Shown: positions 1 to 7,728 of the stretch, piece by piece
Numbering within the stretch: position 1 is the first letter of the stretch
Layout: each line of letters opens with the position of its first letter
Origin: Pseudomonas laurentiana
GTDB lineage: Bacteria > Pseudomonadota > Gammaproteobacteria > Pseudomonadales > Pseudomonadaceae
Direction: 5' to 3'
Assembly (NCBI RefSeq): GCF_014648275.1
Contig: NZ_BMQU01000014.1
Location: 46,509 to 110,508 of the forward strand
Length of the DNA: 64,000 nt
Position numbers and translations under genes: made by a program
Notes under the pieces: model-generated
What the model saw: only the letters and a program-made list of their open reading frames with translations
Told to the model about the DNA's origin: nothing
Database searches by the model: none

Positions 1-100
1 CGAACGGGACCGCAGCCCCCACCGCTCCAGCAGCACCCACCACAGACGTGGCTGCTACTAGGAAGCGACGCCGGCCTGCATTGACGCCGTCATTGCTCAT
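1..100 (-). CDS. petA: Ubiquinol-cytochrome c reductase iron-sulfur subunit, N-terminal fragment (window edge)
   Basis: Reading the minus strand from the ATG at 98-100 gives about 33 residues beginning MSNDGVNAGRRRFLVAATS, followed by a small-residue hydrophobic stretch. This is the N-terminus of the Rieske iron-sulfur protein of the cytochrome bc1 complex. The RRRFLV motif is a twin-arginine signal, as expected for a protein exported with its 2Fe-2S cluster and anchored in the inner membrane facing the periplasm. A GGGAGAGGA ribosome binding site lies just upstream. The gene runs off the left edge. Its position downstream of rpsI on the same strand matches the rplM-rpsI-petABC order of Pseudomonas. 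The catalytic part is outside the window. Confidence 0.92.
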   Translation of the reverse strand, partial: MSNDGVNAGRRRFLVAATSVVGAAGAVGAAVPF

Positions 101-125
101 TCAGTCCTCTCCCATCAGCTTTGTG

Positions 126-141
126 GCCTGTTGCAACAGGC
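126..141. promoter_or_regulatory. Perfect 16-bp palindrome upstream of petA
   Basis: GCCTGTTGCAACAGGC is its own reverse complement and sits about 26 bp upstream of the petA start codon, between the candidate promoter and the ribosome binding site. It could be an operator or a small hairpin in the petABC leader. I do not recognise the motif. Confidence 0.4.
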
Positions 142-181
142 ATCTACTAAATAATTTCTGAACTGCGTAAAAATTTGCCGA

Positions 182-210
182 ATGGTAATTAAAAGACCCT
201 GCTCTGACAA
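182..210 (-). promoter_or_regulatory. Candidate sigma-70 promoter for petABC
   Basis: On the minus strand TTGTCA (205-210) and TACCAT (182-187) are separated by 17 bases and lie about 80-110 bp upstream of petA. Spacing and sequence fit a housekeeping promoter. This would let petA be transcribed independently of rplM-rpsI, which end in a terminator just upstream. Confidence 0.45.
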
Positions 211-310
211 GGTGATTAGCCCGGCCAAAACCTTGGACCCCTTGCAGTGCTTGACTTGCATCTATGCGGCAAGTTGTCACACTGAAGTCCGACTCATGTA
301 TTCAAGACAT

Positions 311-349
311 AAAAAAAGCCCAGTTCCACCTGGAACTGGGCTTTTTTTG
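311..349 (-). terminator. Rho-independent terminator after rpsI
   Basis: A 12-bp perfect stem (GCCCAGTTCCA pairing with TGGAACTGGGC) has a very short loop and is flanked by A7 and T7 tracts, so it could terminate in either direction. It lies 15-50 bp beyond the rpsI stop codon and separates the ribosomal operon from petA. Confidence 0.9.
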
Positions 350-363
350 AATACTGCAGCGAA

Positions 364-756
364 TTAACGCTTGGAGTATTGCGGACGCTTACGTGCTTTA
401 CGCAGACCCACTTTCTTACGCTCGACTTCACGGGCGTCGCGGGTGACGTAGCCAGCACGACGCAGAGCGCCACGCAGGGTTTCGTCGTAGTCCATCAGAG
501 CGCGAGTGATACCGTGACGGATAGCACCGGCTTGACCGCTGACACCACCACCGATAACGGTGACGTAGATGTCGAACTTCTCGGTGGTTTCAGTCAGTTC
601 CAGCGGCTGGCGAACTACCATGCGCGCGGTTTCACGACCGAAAAACGTCTCGAGAGAACGGTTGTTGATGGAGATGTTACCAGTGCCCGGACGCAGGAAA
701 ACGCGAGCGGTTGCGGTCTTGCGACGGCCAGTGCCGTAATTTTGAGTCGCCGACAT
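364..756 (-). CDS. rpsI: 30S ribosomal protein S9
   Basis: The 130-residue product starts [20 protein letters not shown] and ends with the basic tail KRPQYSKR. This is the normal length and sequence pattern of S9, whose C-terminal tail reaches the P-site tRNA in the small subunit. It follows rplM with a 14-bp gap on the same strand, the universal L13-S9 operon arrangement. It is followed by a strong terminator. There are no unusual features. Confidence 0.98.
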   Translation of the reverse strand: MSATQNYGTGRRKTATARVFLRPGTGNISINNRSLETFFGRETARMVVRQPLELTETTEKFDIYVTVIGGGVSGQAGAIRHGITRALMDYDETLRGALRRAGYVTRDAREVERKKVGLRKARKRPQYSKR

Positions 757-770
757 AATGAACTATTCCG

Positions 771-1199
771 TTAAATCTTCAGTTCTTGGGGCTGCTGAGC
801 AGTATGAGGGTGAGTAGCGCCCGCATAGACTTTCAGCTTACGGTACATGTCGCGACCCAGTGGGTTCTTAGGCAGCATGCCTTTAACCGCGGTCTCGATC
901 ACGCGCTCTGGGGCCTTGGCGATCAACTTCTCGAAGTTGATTTCCTTGATACCGCCCGGGAAGCCGGAGTGGGAGTAGTACATTTTGTCCGAAGTTTTGG
1001 CGCCAGTAACACGCACCTGCTCGGCATTGATAACGACGATGTAGTCGCCGGTGTCAACGTGAGGGGTGTATTCTGGTTTGTGCTTGCCACGCAGACGGCT
1101 AGCGATTTCGGTAGCCAGACGACCCAGGGTCTGACCAGCGGCGTCAACTACGAACCAGTCGCGCTTTACTGTTTCCGGTTTAGCAGTAAAAGTTTTCAT
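771..1199 (-). CDS. rplM: 50S ribosomal protein L13
   Basis: The 142-residue product ([20 protein letters not shown]...) has the usual L13 length and includes the conserved [11 protein letters not shown] and [10 protein letters not shown] segments. L13 is an early-assembling large-subunit protein. It is the first gene of the rplM-rpsI operon and has a candidate promoter at 1386-1413. Confidence 0.98.
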   Translation of the reverse strand: MKTFTAKPETVKRDWFVVDAAGQTLGRLATEIASRLRGKHKPEYTPHVDTGDYIVVINAEQVRVTGAKTSDKMYYSHSGFPGGIKEINFEKLIAKAPERVIETAVKGMLPKNPLGRDMYRKLKVYAGATHPHTAQQPQELKI

Positions 1200-1385
1200 T
1201 CTTTATAGCCTCAGAGGCCGCCCAGCGAAAATAAGACGGCAGATCTTACTGGATAGTGCGCACCTTGACAAGTCAAGGACACAGCCGCACACGGACGCTA
1301 TCGGGGGCTCGGGTCAGCGCGTCCAATATTCGGCAGGGTTCTTCGGTACGCGGGGCATCACTTCCGCAGTACAGAGAGGGGCTGA

Positions 1386-1413
1386 ATTATCCAGATTGCG
1401 AAAAAAAATTCAA
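1386..1413 (-). promoter_or_regulatory. Candidate sigma-70 promoter for rplM-rpsI
   Basis: On the minus strand TTGAAT (1408-1413) and GATAAT (1386-1391) are separated by 16 bases, including a T-rich spacer. They sit about 190 bp upstream of rplM, leaving room for a leader of the kind often found on ribosomal protein mRNAs. The site overlaps the upstream region of the divergent aldo/keto reductase gene. Confidence 0.5.
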
Positions 1414-1449
1414 CCTGCTTTTATGCTTCTTTTGCCTTGGGAGATGCAA

Positions 1450-2490
1450 ATGGACTACCGCAAACTGGGCCGCAGCGACCTCAATGTAAGCGCCCTGTGC
1501 CTGGGCACCATGACCTGGGGCGAGCAAAACAGCCAGGCCGAAGCCTTCGCCCAGATCGAACGAGCCAAGGCAGCCGGCATCAATTTCATCGACACCGCGG
1601 AAATGTACCCCGTGCCCCCACGCCCGGAAACCTATGCCGCCACCGAGCAAATCATCGGTAACTGGTTCAAGCAGCAAGGTGACCGCGCGGACTGGATTCT
1701 CGCCAGCAAGGTGGCCGGCCCAGGCAATGGCATCAGCCACATTCGTGACGGCCAACTGAAGCACAATCGCCAACACATCGTTGCCGCGCTAGACGATAGC
1801 CTCAAGCGCCTGCAGACCGACTGGATCGACCTTTACCAACTGCATTGGCCAGAGCGCAGTACCAACTTTTTCGGCAAGCTGGGCTACCAGCACCTGCCAA
1901 ACGACCACTTCACCCCGCTGGAAGAAACCCTCGAAGTCCTTGACGAGCAGGTCAAGGCCGGCAAGATCCGTCATATTGGTCTATCCAACGAAACGCCATG
2001 GGGCACCATGAAGTTCCTGCAGCTGGCAGAAAGCCGTGGCTGGCCCAGGGCGGTCTCCATACAGAACCCCTACAACCTGCTCAACCGCAGCTTTGAAGTC
2101 GGCCTGGCGGAAGTCGCCATCCGCGAGCAGTGCGGCTTGCTGGCCTACTCGCCCCTGGCCTTTGGCATGCTCTCGGGCAAGTACGAGAACGGTGCACGCC
2201 CTGCCAAGGGTCGCCTGACACTGTTCAGCCGCTTCTCTCGCTACTCCAACCCACAGACCGTGGCGGCCTGTAGCCGCTATGTGGCACTGGCCCGCGAACA
2301 CGGCCTGGACCCGGCACAGATAGCACTGGCTTTCGTCACCCAGCAACCCTTTGTCACCAGCAACATCATCGGTGCCACGTCCCTGAAGCAACTGGACAGC
2401 AACCTGGCCAGCCATGAACTCAGGTTGAGTGATGAGCTGCTGGCCAGCATTGAAGCCATCCACCAGGACCAGCCGAACCCCGCACCGTAG
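1450..2490 (+). CDS. Tas-like NADP(H)-dependent aldo/keto reductase
   Basis: The 346-residue protein (MDYRKLGRSDLNVSALCLGT...) closely follows the pattern of E. coli Tas, including the AEMYPVPPRPET segment. The aldo/keto reductase tetrad is visible as Asp48, Tyr53, Lys87 and His132, so it is a cytosolic TIM-barrel oxidoreductase. The natural substrate of Tas-type enzymes is not settled. I chose the ATG at 1450 because a GGGAG ribosome binding site lies 6 bases upstream; the ATG at 1444 would overlap it, and the in-frame start at 1396 adds 18 unconserved residues. It is divergent from rplM and monocistronic. Confidence 0.9.
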   Translation: MDYRKLGRSDLNVSALCLGTMTWGEQNSQAEAFAQIERAKAAGINFIDTAEMYPVPPRPETYAATEQIIGNWFKQQGDRADWILASKVAGPGNGISHIRDGQLKHNRQHIVAALDDSLKRLQTDWIDLYQLHWPERSTNFFGKLGYQHLPNDHFTPLEETLEVLDEQVKAGKIRHIGLSNETPWGTMKFLQLAESRGWPRAVSIQNPYNLLNRSFEVGLAEVAIREQCGLLAYSPLAFGMLSGKYENGARPAKGRLTLFSRFSRYSNPQTVAACSRYVALAREHGLDPAQIALAFVTQQPFVTSNIIGATSLKQLDSNLASHELRLSDELLASIEAIHQDQPNPAP

Positions 2491-2600
2491 AGGGTAACAG
2501 CGTGCCCGCGCCAAACGCGGGTACGCAGGGTAGACATCACCGGCAAAAAATAAGACGATCCAGCCGGTGATTGACCACTTTCCCCTATAAGAATAACGAA

Positions 2601-3599
2601 ATGATCTTTACCCAACCCTCCGCGTCCCTGCGGCGCGTCAGCATTCTGGCCATCGACAAGGTGTTCGCTTCAACCCTGATGCAGGCCAAGGATTTCTTCC
2701 ATCTGGCCAGCCTGCGTTATGGCAAGCAACTGGGCCTGGGCCTCAAGCCCATGTTCGAAACACGCCTGGTCAGCCCTGACGGCAAACCTGTAAGCAGCTT
2801 CAGCGATGTGCTGGTGCCCGTAGACGGCGGCCTGGAACAGGCCGATATCATCATCCTGCCGGCGTTCTGGGATGACTTCGATGCCCTGTGCCAGCGCTAC
2901 CCACAGGTCCTGCCCTGGCTACGTGAGCAACACGCCGCCGGCGCTGTCCTCTGCGGTGAAGCCAGCGGTGTGTTCTGGCTGGCCGAAGCCGGGCTGCTCG
3001 ACGGCAAGGAAGCCACCACCTACTGGCGCTTTTTCAACCAGTTCGCGGAGCGCTTCCCCAAGGTCAGCCTCAATCAGGACAAACACCTGACCGATGCCGA
3101 CAACCTGTACTGCGCGGGTGGCCCCACTTCAGCATGCGATCTCTACATTTACCTGATCGAGCGCTTCTGCGGCTCCAATGTGGCCCAGGCGGTCTCCCGT
3201 GACATTCTCTACGAGGTGCAGCGCAGCTATACGCCGGGACGCATGGGGTTTGGTGGGCAGAAACTGCATCAGGACCTGATCATTCTACAAATCCAGCAAT
3301 GGCTCGAAGAGCACTTTGCCGACAAGTTCCGTTTTGAGGACGTGGCACGCAACCACGGCATGAGCATTCGCAATTTCATGCGTCGCTTCCAGAGCGCCAC
3401 GGGCGATAAGCCGCTGCACTACCTGCAGCGCCTGCGGATCGAAACAGCCAAGGGTTTGCTGTCCGGTACGCGCAAGAGCATCAAGACCATCAGCTATGAG
3501 GTGGGGTATGACGATGCGAGCTTCTTCGCACGGCTGTTCCGCCAGCACACGGCACTGTCACCCAACCAGTACCGCCAGCAGTTCATGCAGGAAGCGTAA
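2601..3599 (+). CDS. GlxA-family transcriptional regulator (DJ-1/PfpI domain plus AraC HTH)
   Basis: The 332-residue protein has an N-terminal DJ-1/PfpI-like domain (about residues 8-190, with the AVLCGEASGVFWLAEAGLLD elbow typical of GlxA regulators) and a C-terminal AraC/XylS double helix-turn-helix (about 230-325, ending SPNQYRQQF). In this family the N-terminal domain senses a small molecule and usually has no enzyme activity; characterised relatives control glycine betaine or arginine metabolism. The ligand here cannot be read from the sequence. An upstream in-frame start at 2571 exists but adds ten residues with no homology signal. It lies 110 bp after the aldo/keto reductase on the same strand. 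Confidence 0.85.
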   Translation: MIFTQPSASLRRVSILAIDKVFASTLMQAKDFFHLASLRYGKQLGLGLKPMFETRLVSPDGKPVSSFSDVLVPVDGGLEQADIIILPAFWDDFDALCQRYPQVLPWLREQHAAGAVLCGEASGVFWLAEAGLLDGKEATTYWRFFNQFAERFPKVSLNQDKHLTDADNLYCAGGPTSACDLYIYLIERFCGSNVAQAVSRDILYEVQRSYTPGRMGFGGQKLHQDLIILQIQQWLEEHFADKFRFEDVARNHGMSIRNFMRRFQSATGDKPLHYLQRLRIETAKGLLSGTRKSIKTISYEVGYDDASFFARLFRQHTALSPNQYRQQFMQEA

Positions 3600-3620
3600 G
3601 CAGCACACAGGCTAGCCTGT

Positions 3621-3647
3621 CCCGCAGCACAGCGTGCTCAGTGCGGG
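3621..3647. terminator. Nested hairpin between convergent genes
   Basis: CCCGCA pairs with TGCGGG around an inner GCAC/GTGC hairpin, in the gap between the GlxA-type gene (+) and zapE (-). There is no T tract, so it may act only as a weak terminator or be part of a REP-like element. Confidence 0.4.
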
Positions 3648-3680
3648 ATCAGGCTTCGCCAGCGATGGGTTGTTTCCTGA

Positions 3681-4775
3681 TTAAGGACGATGTGCCCGGG
3701 CCAGGAACTCGTGGGACTGCATCTCGAGCAACCGGCTCAAGGTACGCTGGAACTCGAAGCTCAAGCGCCCACCGGTATACAGGTCCTTCAGCTCGACCTC
3801 GGCAGAGATGATCAGCTTCACGTTACGGTCATAGAATTCATCGACCATGTTGATGAAGCGCCGAGCGATATCGTCAGTCGCCACGCCCATCTGCTCGACG
3901 CCGCTGAGCAGCACCGCATGAAAGATCTTGCCCAGTTCGATGTAGTCGTTCTGGCTGCGCGGGCCGTCACACAGCTCGCGGAAGTCGAACCAGGCGACGT
4001 CATCACAGGTACGCAGTGCACGAATTTCACGGTTCTCGATGATCAGCACGTCACCCTCGACAGCCTGGGTGCATTCCGGCGTCAGGGCACGGAAACTCTT
4101 GCGCAGGCTCTCATGAGCCGCCTCATCGAGTGGGTAATGGAACAGCTCGGCTTGCTCCAGATGACGCAGACGATAGTCGACGCCACTGTCGACGTTGACG
4201 ATCTCGGTGTTCTGCTTGATCAGGGCAATGGCCGGAAGGAAGCGCGCACGCTGCAGACCGTCCTTGTACAGACCATCGGGGACAATGTTGGACGTTGCCA
4301 CCAGCGTAACGCCGTTCTTGAACAGTTCTTCCATCAGGGTGCCGAGGATCATCGCGTCGGTGATGTCGGAAACGAAGAACTCGTCGAAGCAAATCACCCG
4401 CGCTTCTTCAGAGAAACGCTTGGCAATGATGGTCAGCGGGTTTTTCTCGCCCTTGAGGGTTTTCATTTCCTCGTGGACCCGCTTCATGAAGCGGTGGAAG
4501 TGCGTGCGCACCTTCTGCTTGAACGGCAGCGCCTCGAAGAAGGTATCGACCAGGTAGGTCTTGCCCCGCCCTACCCCACCCCAAAAATACAGGCCCTTTA
4601 CAGGCGTCTGGTCTTTCTTGCCAAACAGCTTGCCAAACACGCCTGGCTTGCTGTTCTGCGCCGCGATCAAATCGTCATACAGGCGCTGGAGGTGACGCAC
4701 CGCTGTTTCCTGCGCCGCATCATGGAAGAATTCGGGACGTTTCAGATCTGCTTGATATCGTTCTAGGGGCGTCAT
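3681..4775 (-). CDS. zapE: Cell division protein ZapE (AFG1-like ATPase)
   Basis: The 364-residue protein (MTPLERYQADLKRPEFFHDA...) carries a Walker A motif GGVGRGKT at residues 66-73 and a Walker B VICFDEF, the signature of the AFG1/ZapE AAA-type P-loop ATPases. In E. coli ZapE associates with the divisome and affects Z-ring stability under stress. Length matches the family (about 365-375). It is transcribed leftward, away from trpS, with only 80 bp between them. Confidence 0.93.
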   Translation of the reverse strand: MTPLERYQADLKRPEFFHDAAQETAVRHLQRLYDDLIAAQNSKPGVFGKLFGKKDQTPVKGLYFWGGVGRGKTYLVDTFFEALPFKQKVRTHFHRFMKRVHEEMKTLKGEKNPLTIIAKRFSEEARVICFDEFFVSDITDAMILGTLMEELFKNGVTLVATSNIVPDGLYKDGLQRARFLPAIALIKQNTEIVNVDSGVDYRLRHLEQAELFHYPLDEAAHESLRKSFRALTPECTQAVEGDVLIIENREIRALRTCDDVAWFDFRELCDGPRSQNDYIELGKIFHAVLLSGVEQMGVATDDIARRFINMVDEFYDRNVKLIISAEVELKDLYTGGRLSFEFQRTLSRLLEMQSHEFLARAHRP

Positions 4776-4857
4776 AATTCGTTAGCAAGGCAACAAAAGC
4801 GGGCCGTCACTGTAGCGACGGCCCCGGTTATTGGCAATCAGACTTCCGATAGCCTGT

Positions 4858-6207
4858 TTAGTCCTGTTGTGGCTGCAAGGCCACACGCAAGCTCTCAATG
4901 GCAACATCGCGAGCCGCTGCGTCGCTGAACTGCGGGCCGTCGGCGACACATTCGCCTTCCAGCCAGAGGCTGAAGCCCAGGCCTTCACTGCGTACATCCA
5001 GTGCTTGCCCCCGCTGCAGTTGCTTGGTCACCGCACCGGCCGTCTTGCCATCGGCAAAGTTGCGCGACAGCAGCAGCTGCTCACCATCGGCGGCCAGCAG
5101 ACGGAAGCGGAAGCTGCCATCATCCTCACGGAAGCTGACGAAGCGCGCAGCCTTGGCAGCCTTTTTCTTGACCTCGGCAGGCCCCTGCACGATGTTACGG
5201 AACGAGCGCAGGCCTACCGCCTCACGCAGCTGTTCAAGGAAAGGCGTTGCCACCTTGCGCGCTTTCTGTGCACCGGCCAGCAGGATGTCTTCCAGATCGG
5301 CTGGACGTGCGATCAGTTGATGGTAGCGCTCACGCGCTTCGCTCAACTGGCCATCGAGCAACTGGAACAGGCGCTGCTTGGCTTCACCCCAGCCCAGGCC
5401 CTGCAGCAGCTCAGTACGGAATTCTGCCGCCTGATCCGGTGTAGAGAACGCCTGGTACAAGGTGAACAGGTGGGCATTGTCCGGGTCCTTCGCTTCACCC
5501 GGCGCACGCGAGTCGGTGACGATGCGCGAGATCGCGTCTTTCATCTCCTTGGCACTGCTGAAAAGCGGGATGGTGTTGTCGTAGCTCTTGGACATCTTGC
5601 GCCCGTCGAGGCCTGGCAGGGTCGCCACGCTTTCCTCGATCAGCGCTTCAGGCATGACAAAGAATTCCTTGCCCTGGCCGAACAGGTGGTTAAACCGCTG
5701 ACCAATGTCACGCGCCATTTCCACGTGCTGAATCTGGTCACGGCCCACCGGCACCTTGTGCGCATTGAACATCAGGATGTCAGCGGCCATCAGCACCGGG
5801 TAGCTGTAAAGGCCCATGCTGATACCGGCATCCGGGTCTTCGCCGTTCTCCAGGTTCTTGTCCACGGACGCCTTGTAGGCGTGGGCGCGATTGAGCAAAC
5901 CCTTGGCGGCGACACAGGTCAACAGCCAGGTCAGCTCTGGAATTTCAGGGATATCGGACTGACGGTAGAACGTGACCCGCTCAGGATCCAGACCACCGGC
6001 CAGCCAGGTCGCTGCGATTTCCAGGCGCGAGCGCTGGATGCGCTGCGGGTCATCGCACTTGATCAGGGCGTGGTAGTCGGCCAGAAAGTAGAACGAGTCG
6101 ACATTGTCCTGGCGGCTGGCCAGGATCGCCGGGCGGATGGCACCAGCGTAGTTGCCCAGGTGGGGCGTGCCCGTGGTGGTGATACCGGTAAGGATACGAG
6201 TGGTCAT
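4858..6207 (-). CDS. trpS: Tryptophan-tRNA ligase, long form
   Basis: This class I aminoacyl-tRNA synthetase charges tRNA-Trp. The HIGH-equivalent motif is HLGNYAG (residues 16-22) and the KMSKS loop is present as KMSKSYDN near residue 200. At 449 residues it is about 115 longer than E. coli TrpS. The extra C-terminal part (from roughly residue 340, after the [10 protein letters not shown] segment) is a separate domain seen in other Pseudomonas and some proteobacterial TrpS proteins. The start ATG at 6207 fits the conserved N-terminus [20 protein letters not shown]. Confidence 0.96.
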   Translation of the reverse strand: MTTRILTGITTTGTPHLGNYAGAIRPAILASRQDNVDSFYFLADYHALIKCDDPQRIQRSRLEIAATWLAGGLDPERVTFYRQSDIPEIPELTWLLTCVAAKGLLNRAHAYKASVDKNLENGEDPDAGISMGLYSYPVLMAADILMFNAHKVPVGRDQIQHVEMARDIGQRFNHLFGQGKEFFVMPEALIEESVATLPGLDGRKMSKSYDNTIPLFSSAKEMKDAISRIVTDSRAPGEAKDPDNAHLFTLYQAFSTPDQAAEFRTELLQGLGWGEAKQRLFQLLDGQLSEARERYHQLIARPADLEDILLAGAQKARKVATPFLEQLREAVGLRSFRNIVQGPAEVKKKAAKAARFVSFREDDGSFRFRLLAADGEQLLLSRNFADGKTAGAVTKQLQRGQALDVRSEGLGFSLWLEGECVADGPQFSDAAARDVAIESLRVALQPQQD

Positions 6208-6231
6208 GGGTAATCGCTTATCAGGCTTGTA

Positions 6232-6867
6232 TCAGTTCGAAAGGCGCGGCAGCACCAGATCCTTGAGGTCGGTCAGCTTGCCATGAAAAAAGTGTCCGCA
6301 TTCTGCCACTTTCAGCAGCTCATGGGGGCGTGACAGTGCGGCAGACCAGTCATAGACCCATTGCGGCGCAACCACTTCGTCGGTATCAGGCTGAATCACG
6401 ATCAGCGGGCAGTCTTGCGGCAGCACATCATTCGCGCTCAGGCGCATGACCGCCGGGGCTACCATGAACAGCCGGGCCAGCGGCACGCCCGCCGCTTCCA
6501 GGCGACCGCCAAGGCTGGCGGCGACAAAACCACCGAAGGAAAAGCCGAACAGCGTCAAAGGCAATTCGGGATGTTTCTCGCGCACCCAGGCGGCCACCGC
6601 CTGAGCGTCATCGACTTCACCAGTGCCCATATCATGGCTGCCGGCGCTGGCACCGACGCCGCGATAATTGAAGCGCACCGTGATGTAACCCGCATCACGC
6701 GCCGTACGCTGCAAGGTGGAAACCACCTTGTTGAGCATGGTACCGCCCTGAACGGGGTTAGGGTGGCAGAGCAAGGCCACGCCACGGGCGTCAGCGGCAT
6801 CGAGGTAAAGGGCTTCGAGCTGGCCAACCGGGCCATCGATGAATACGGGGGTTTCGCGGATAAGCAA
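6232..6867 (-). CDS. Small alpha/beta hydrolase
   Basis: This 211-residue cytosolic alpha/beta-hydrolase has an oxyanion HPNP motif, the nucleophile elbow GFSFGG, an acid in DTDEVV and a C-terminal histidine in CGHFFHG. It belongs to the family often annotated as dienelactone-hydrolase-like or CocE/NonD-like small hydrolases; the substrate is unknown. The start appears to be TTG at 6867: a GGAG ribosome binding site lies 7 bases upstream and no in-frame ATG is available before the conserved segment. It lies 24 bp upstream of trpS on the same strand and is probably co-transcribed with it. Confidence 0.85.
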   Translation of the reverse strand: MLIRETPVFIDGPVGQLEALYLDAADARGVALLCHPNPVQGGTMLNKVVSTLQRTARDAGYITVRFNYRGVGASAGSHDMGTGEVDDAQAVAAWVREKHPELPLTLFGFSFGGFVAASLGGRLEAAGVPLARLFMVAPAVMRLSANDVLPQDCPLIVIQPDTDEVVAPQWVYDWSAALSRPHELLKVAECGHFFHGKLTDLKDLVLPRLSN

Positions 6868-7005
6868 GGAAGAACTCCGTGACCTCGGAAAGGGTCGACT
6901 CGTCTAGCTGAATGATTCTGTCTGAGATATTTGCGATAGTTCGCGGTATACAGCGCAGGTCCGAGCCGTTAACGTAAAGCAAAGCCGTTTATAGAGGAAG
7001 GACTC

Positions 7006-7443
7006 GTGGAACTCTCGCTCTTAGTTTGGTTGTTGCCGACCCTAGCCCTGGCAGTAGGTGTCGTCGTTGGTTTTCTGGTCGCTCGCCTGCTGCCCAATGC
7101 CGCGCCGAGCAGCACCCAGCGGCAGCTGGACGAAATCCAGGAACGTTTCGACAATTATCAGAACGAAGTGGTCACCCACTTCAACAGCACTGCAGCGCTG
7201 GTGAAAAAACTCACTCAAAGCTATCAGGATGTTCAGGACCATCTGACTGAAGGCGCCAACCGCCTGGCCCTGGACGAACTCACCCGTCAACGCCTGCTGG
7301 CCTCGCTGCACGCCGAAACACCACAGGCACCTCGCGAGCGCCTGACGCCTCCGCGCGATCAGGAAGCGCCGAAGGACTACGCACCGAAGACGCCAAACGC
7401 CCCGGGCATGCTCGACGAGCATTACGGGCTCAAGCGCAACTGA
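7006..7443 (+). CDS. zapG: ZapG/YhcB family inner-membrane protein (DUF1043)
   Basis: This 145-residue protein has one N-terminal transmembrane helix (about residues 4-27) and a coiled-coil cytoplasmic region containing RQLDEIQERFDNYQNEVVTHF, the hallmark of the YhcB family. E. coli YhcB/ZapG interacts with the elongasome and divisome and influences cell shape. The start is GTG at 7006, preceded by an AGAGGAAGG ribosome binding site. It is divergent from the hydrolase gene at 6867 and followed by a clear terminator. Confidence 0.9.
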   Translation: MELSLLVWLLPTLALAVGVVVGFLVARLLPNAAPSSTQRQLDEIQERFDNYQNEVVTHFNSTAALVKKLTQSYQDVQDHLTEGANRLALDELTRQRLLASLHAETPQAPRERLTPPRDQEAPKDYAPKTPNAPGMLDEHYGLKRN

Positions 7444-7484
7444 GCCCCCAAAGGGCCTTTGCAAGGCCCCTCAGGTTGCTGACG

Positions 7485-7513
7485 ACCCCCGCTCTTTAGC
7501 GGGGGTTCTTTTA
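7485..7513 (+). terminator. Rho-independent terminator after zapG
   Basis: ACCCCCGC pairs with GCGGGGGT across a six-base loop, followed by TCTTTTATT, 41 bp after the zapG stop codon. Confidence 0.85.
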
Positions 7514-7579
7514 TTAGGCCAAAGACATTCTGGCGCTAATCCCTCGCCGCGCACTTGCTGACACCCGCCAGAACCATCG

Positions 7580-7705
7580 CAGGCAAGCCTGTTCCCACAG
7601 AAAAAGCGGTGCCCTGCTCGGATCCCTGTGGGAGTTGGCTTGCCAACGATGCAAGCGCCGCGCATTCGCTGGCACACGCGGGCAAGCCGTTGCAGGCAGG
7701 AAACG
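7580..7705. repeat. REP/BIME-like intergenic repeat, copy 1
   Basis: The gap between zapG and mdeB holds several small inverted repeats built on TCCCACAG/CTGTGGGA (7593-7600 and 7626-7633) and GGCAAGCC/GGCTTGCC cores, typical of Pseudomonas REP clusters. Bases 7615-7664 recur in inverted orientation at 63949-63998 with one mismatch in 50. No gene is visible in this gap. Confidence 0.75.
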
Positions 7706-7728
7706 CATTTTCAGGTCCGACAAGCGGG

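Noticed and set aside
182-367. 61-residue plus-strand frame near petA
   Set aside because: It runs through the candidate petA promoter and the terminator stem-loop, and has no conserved pattern.
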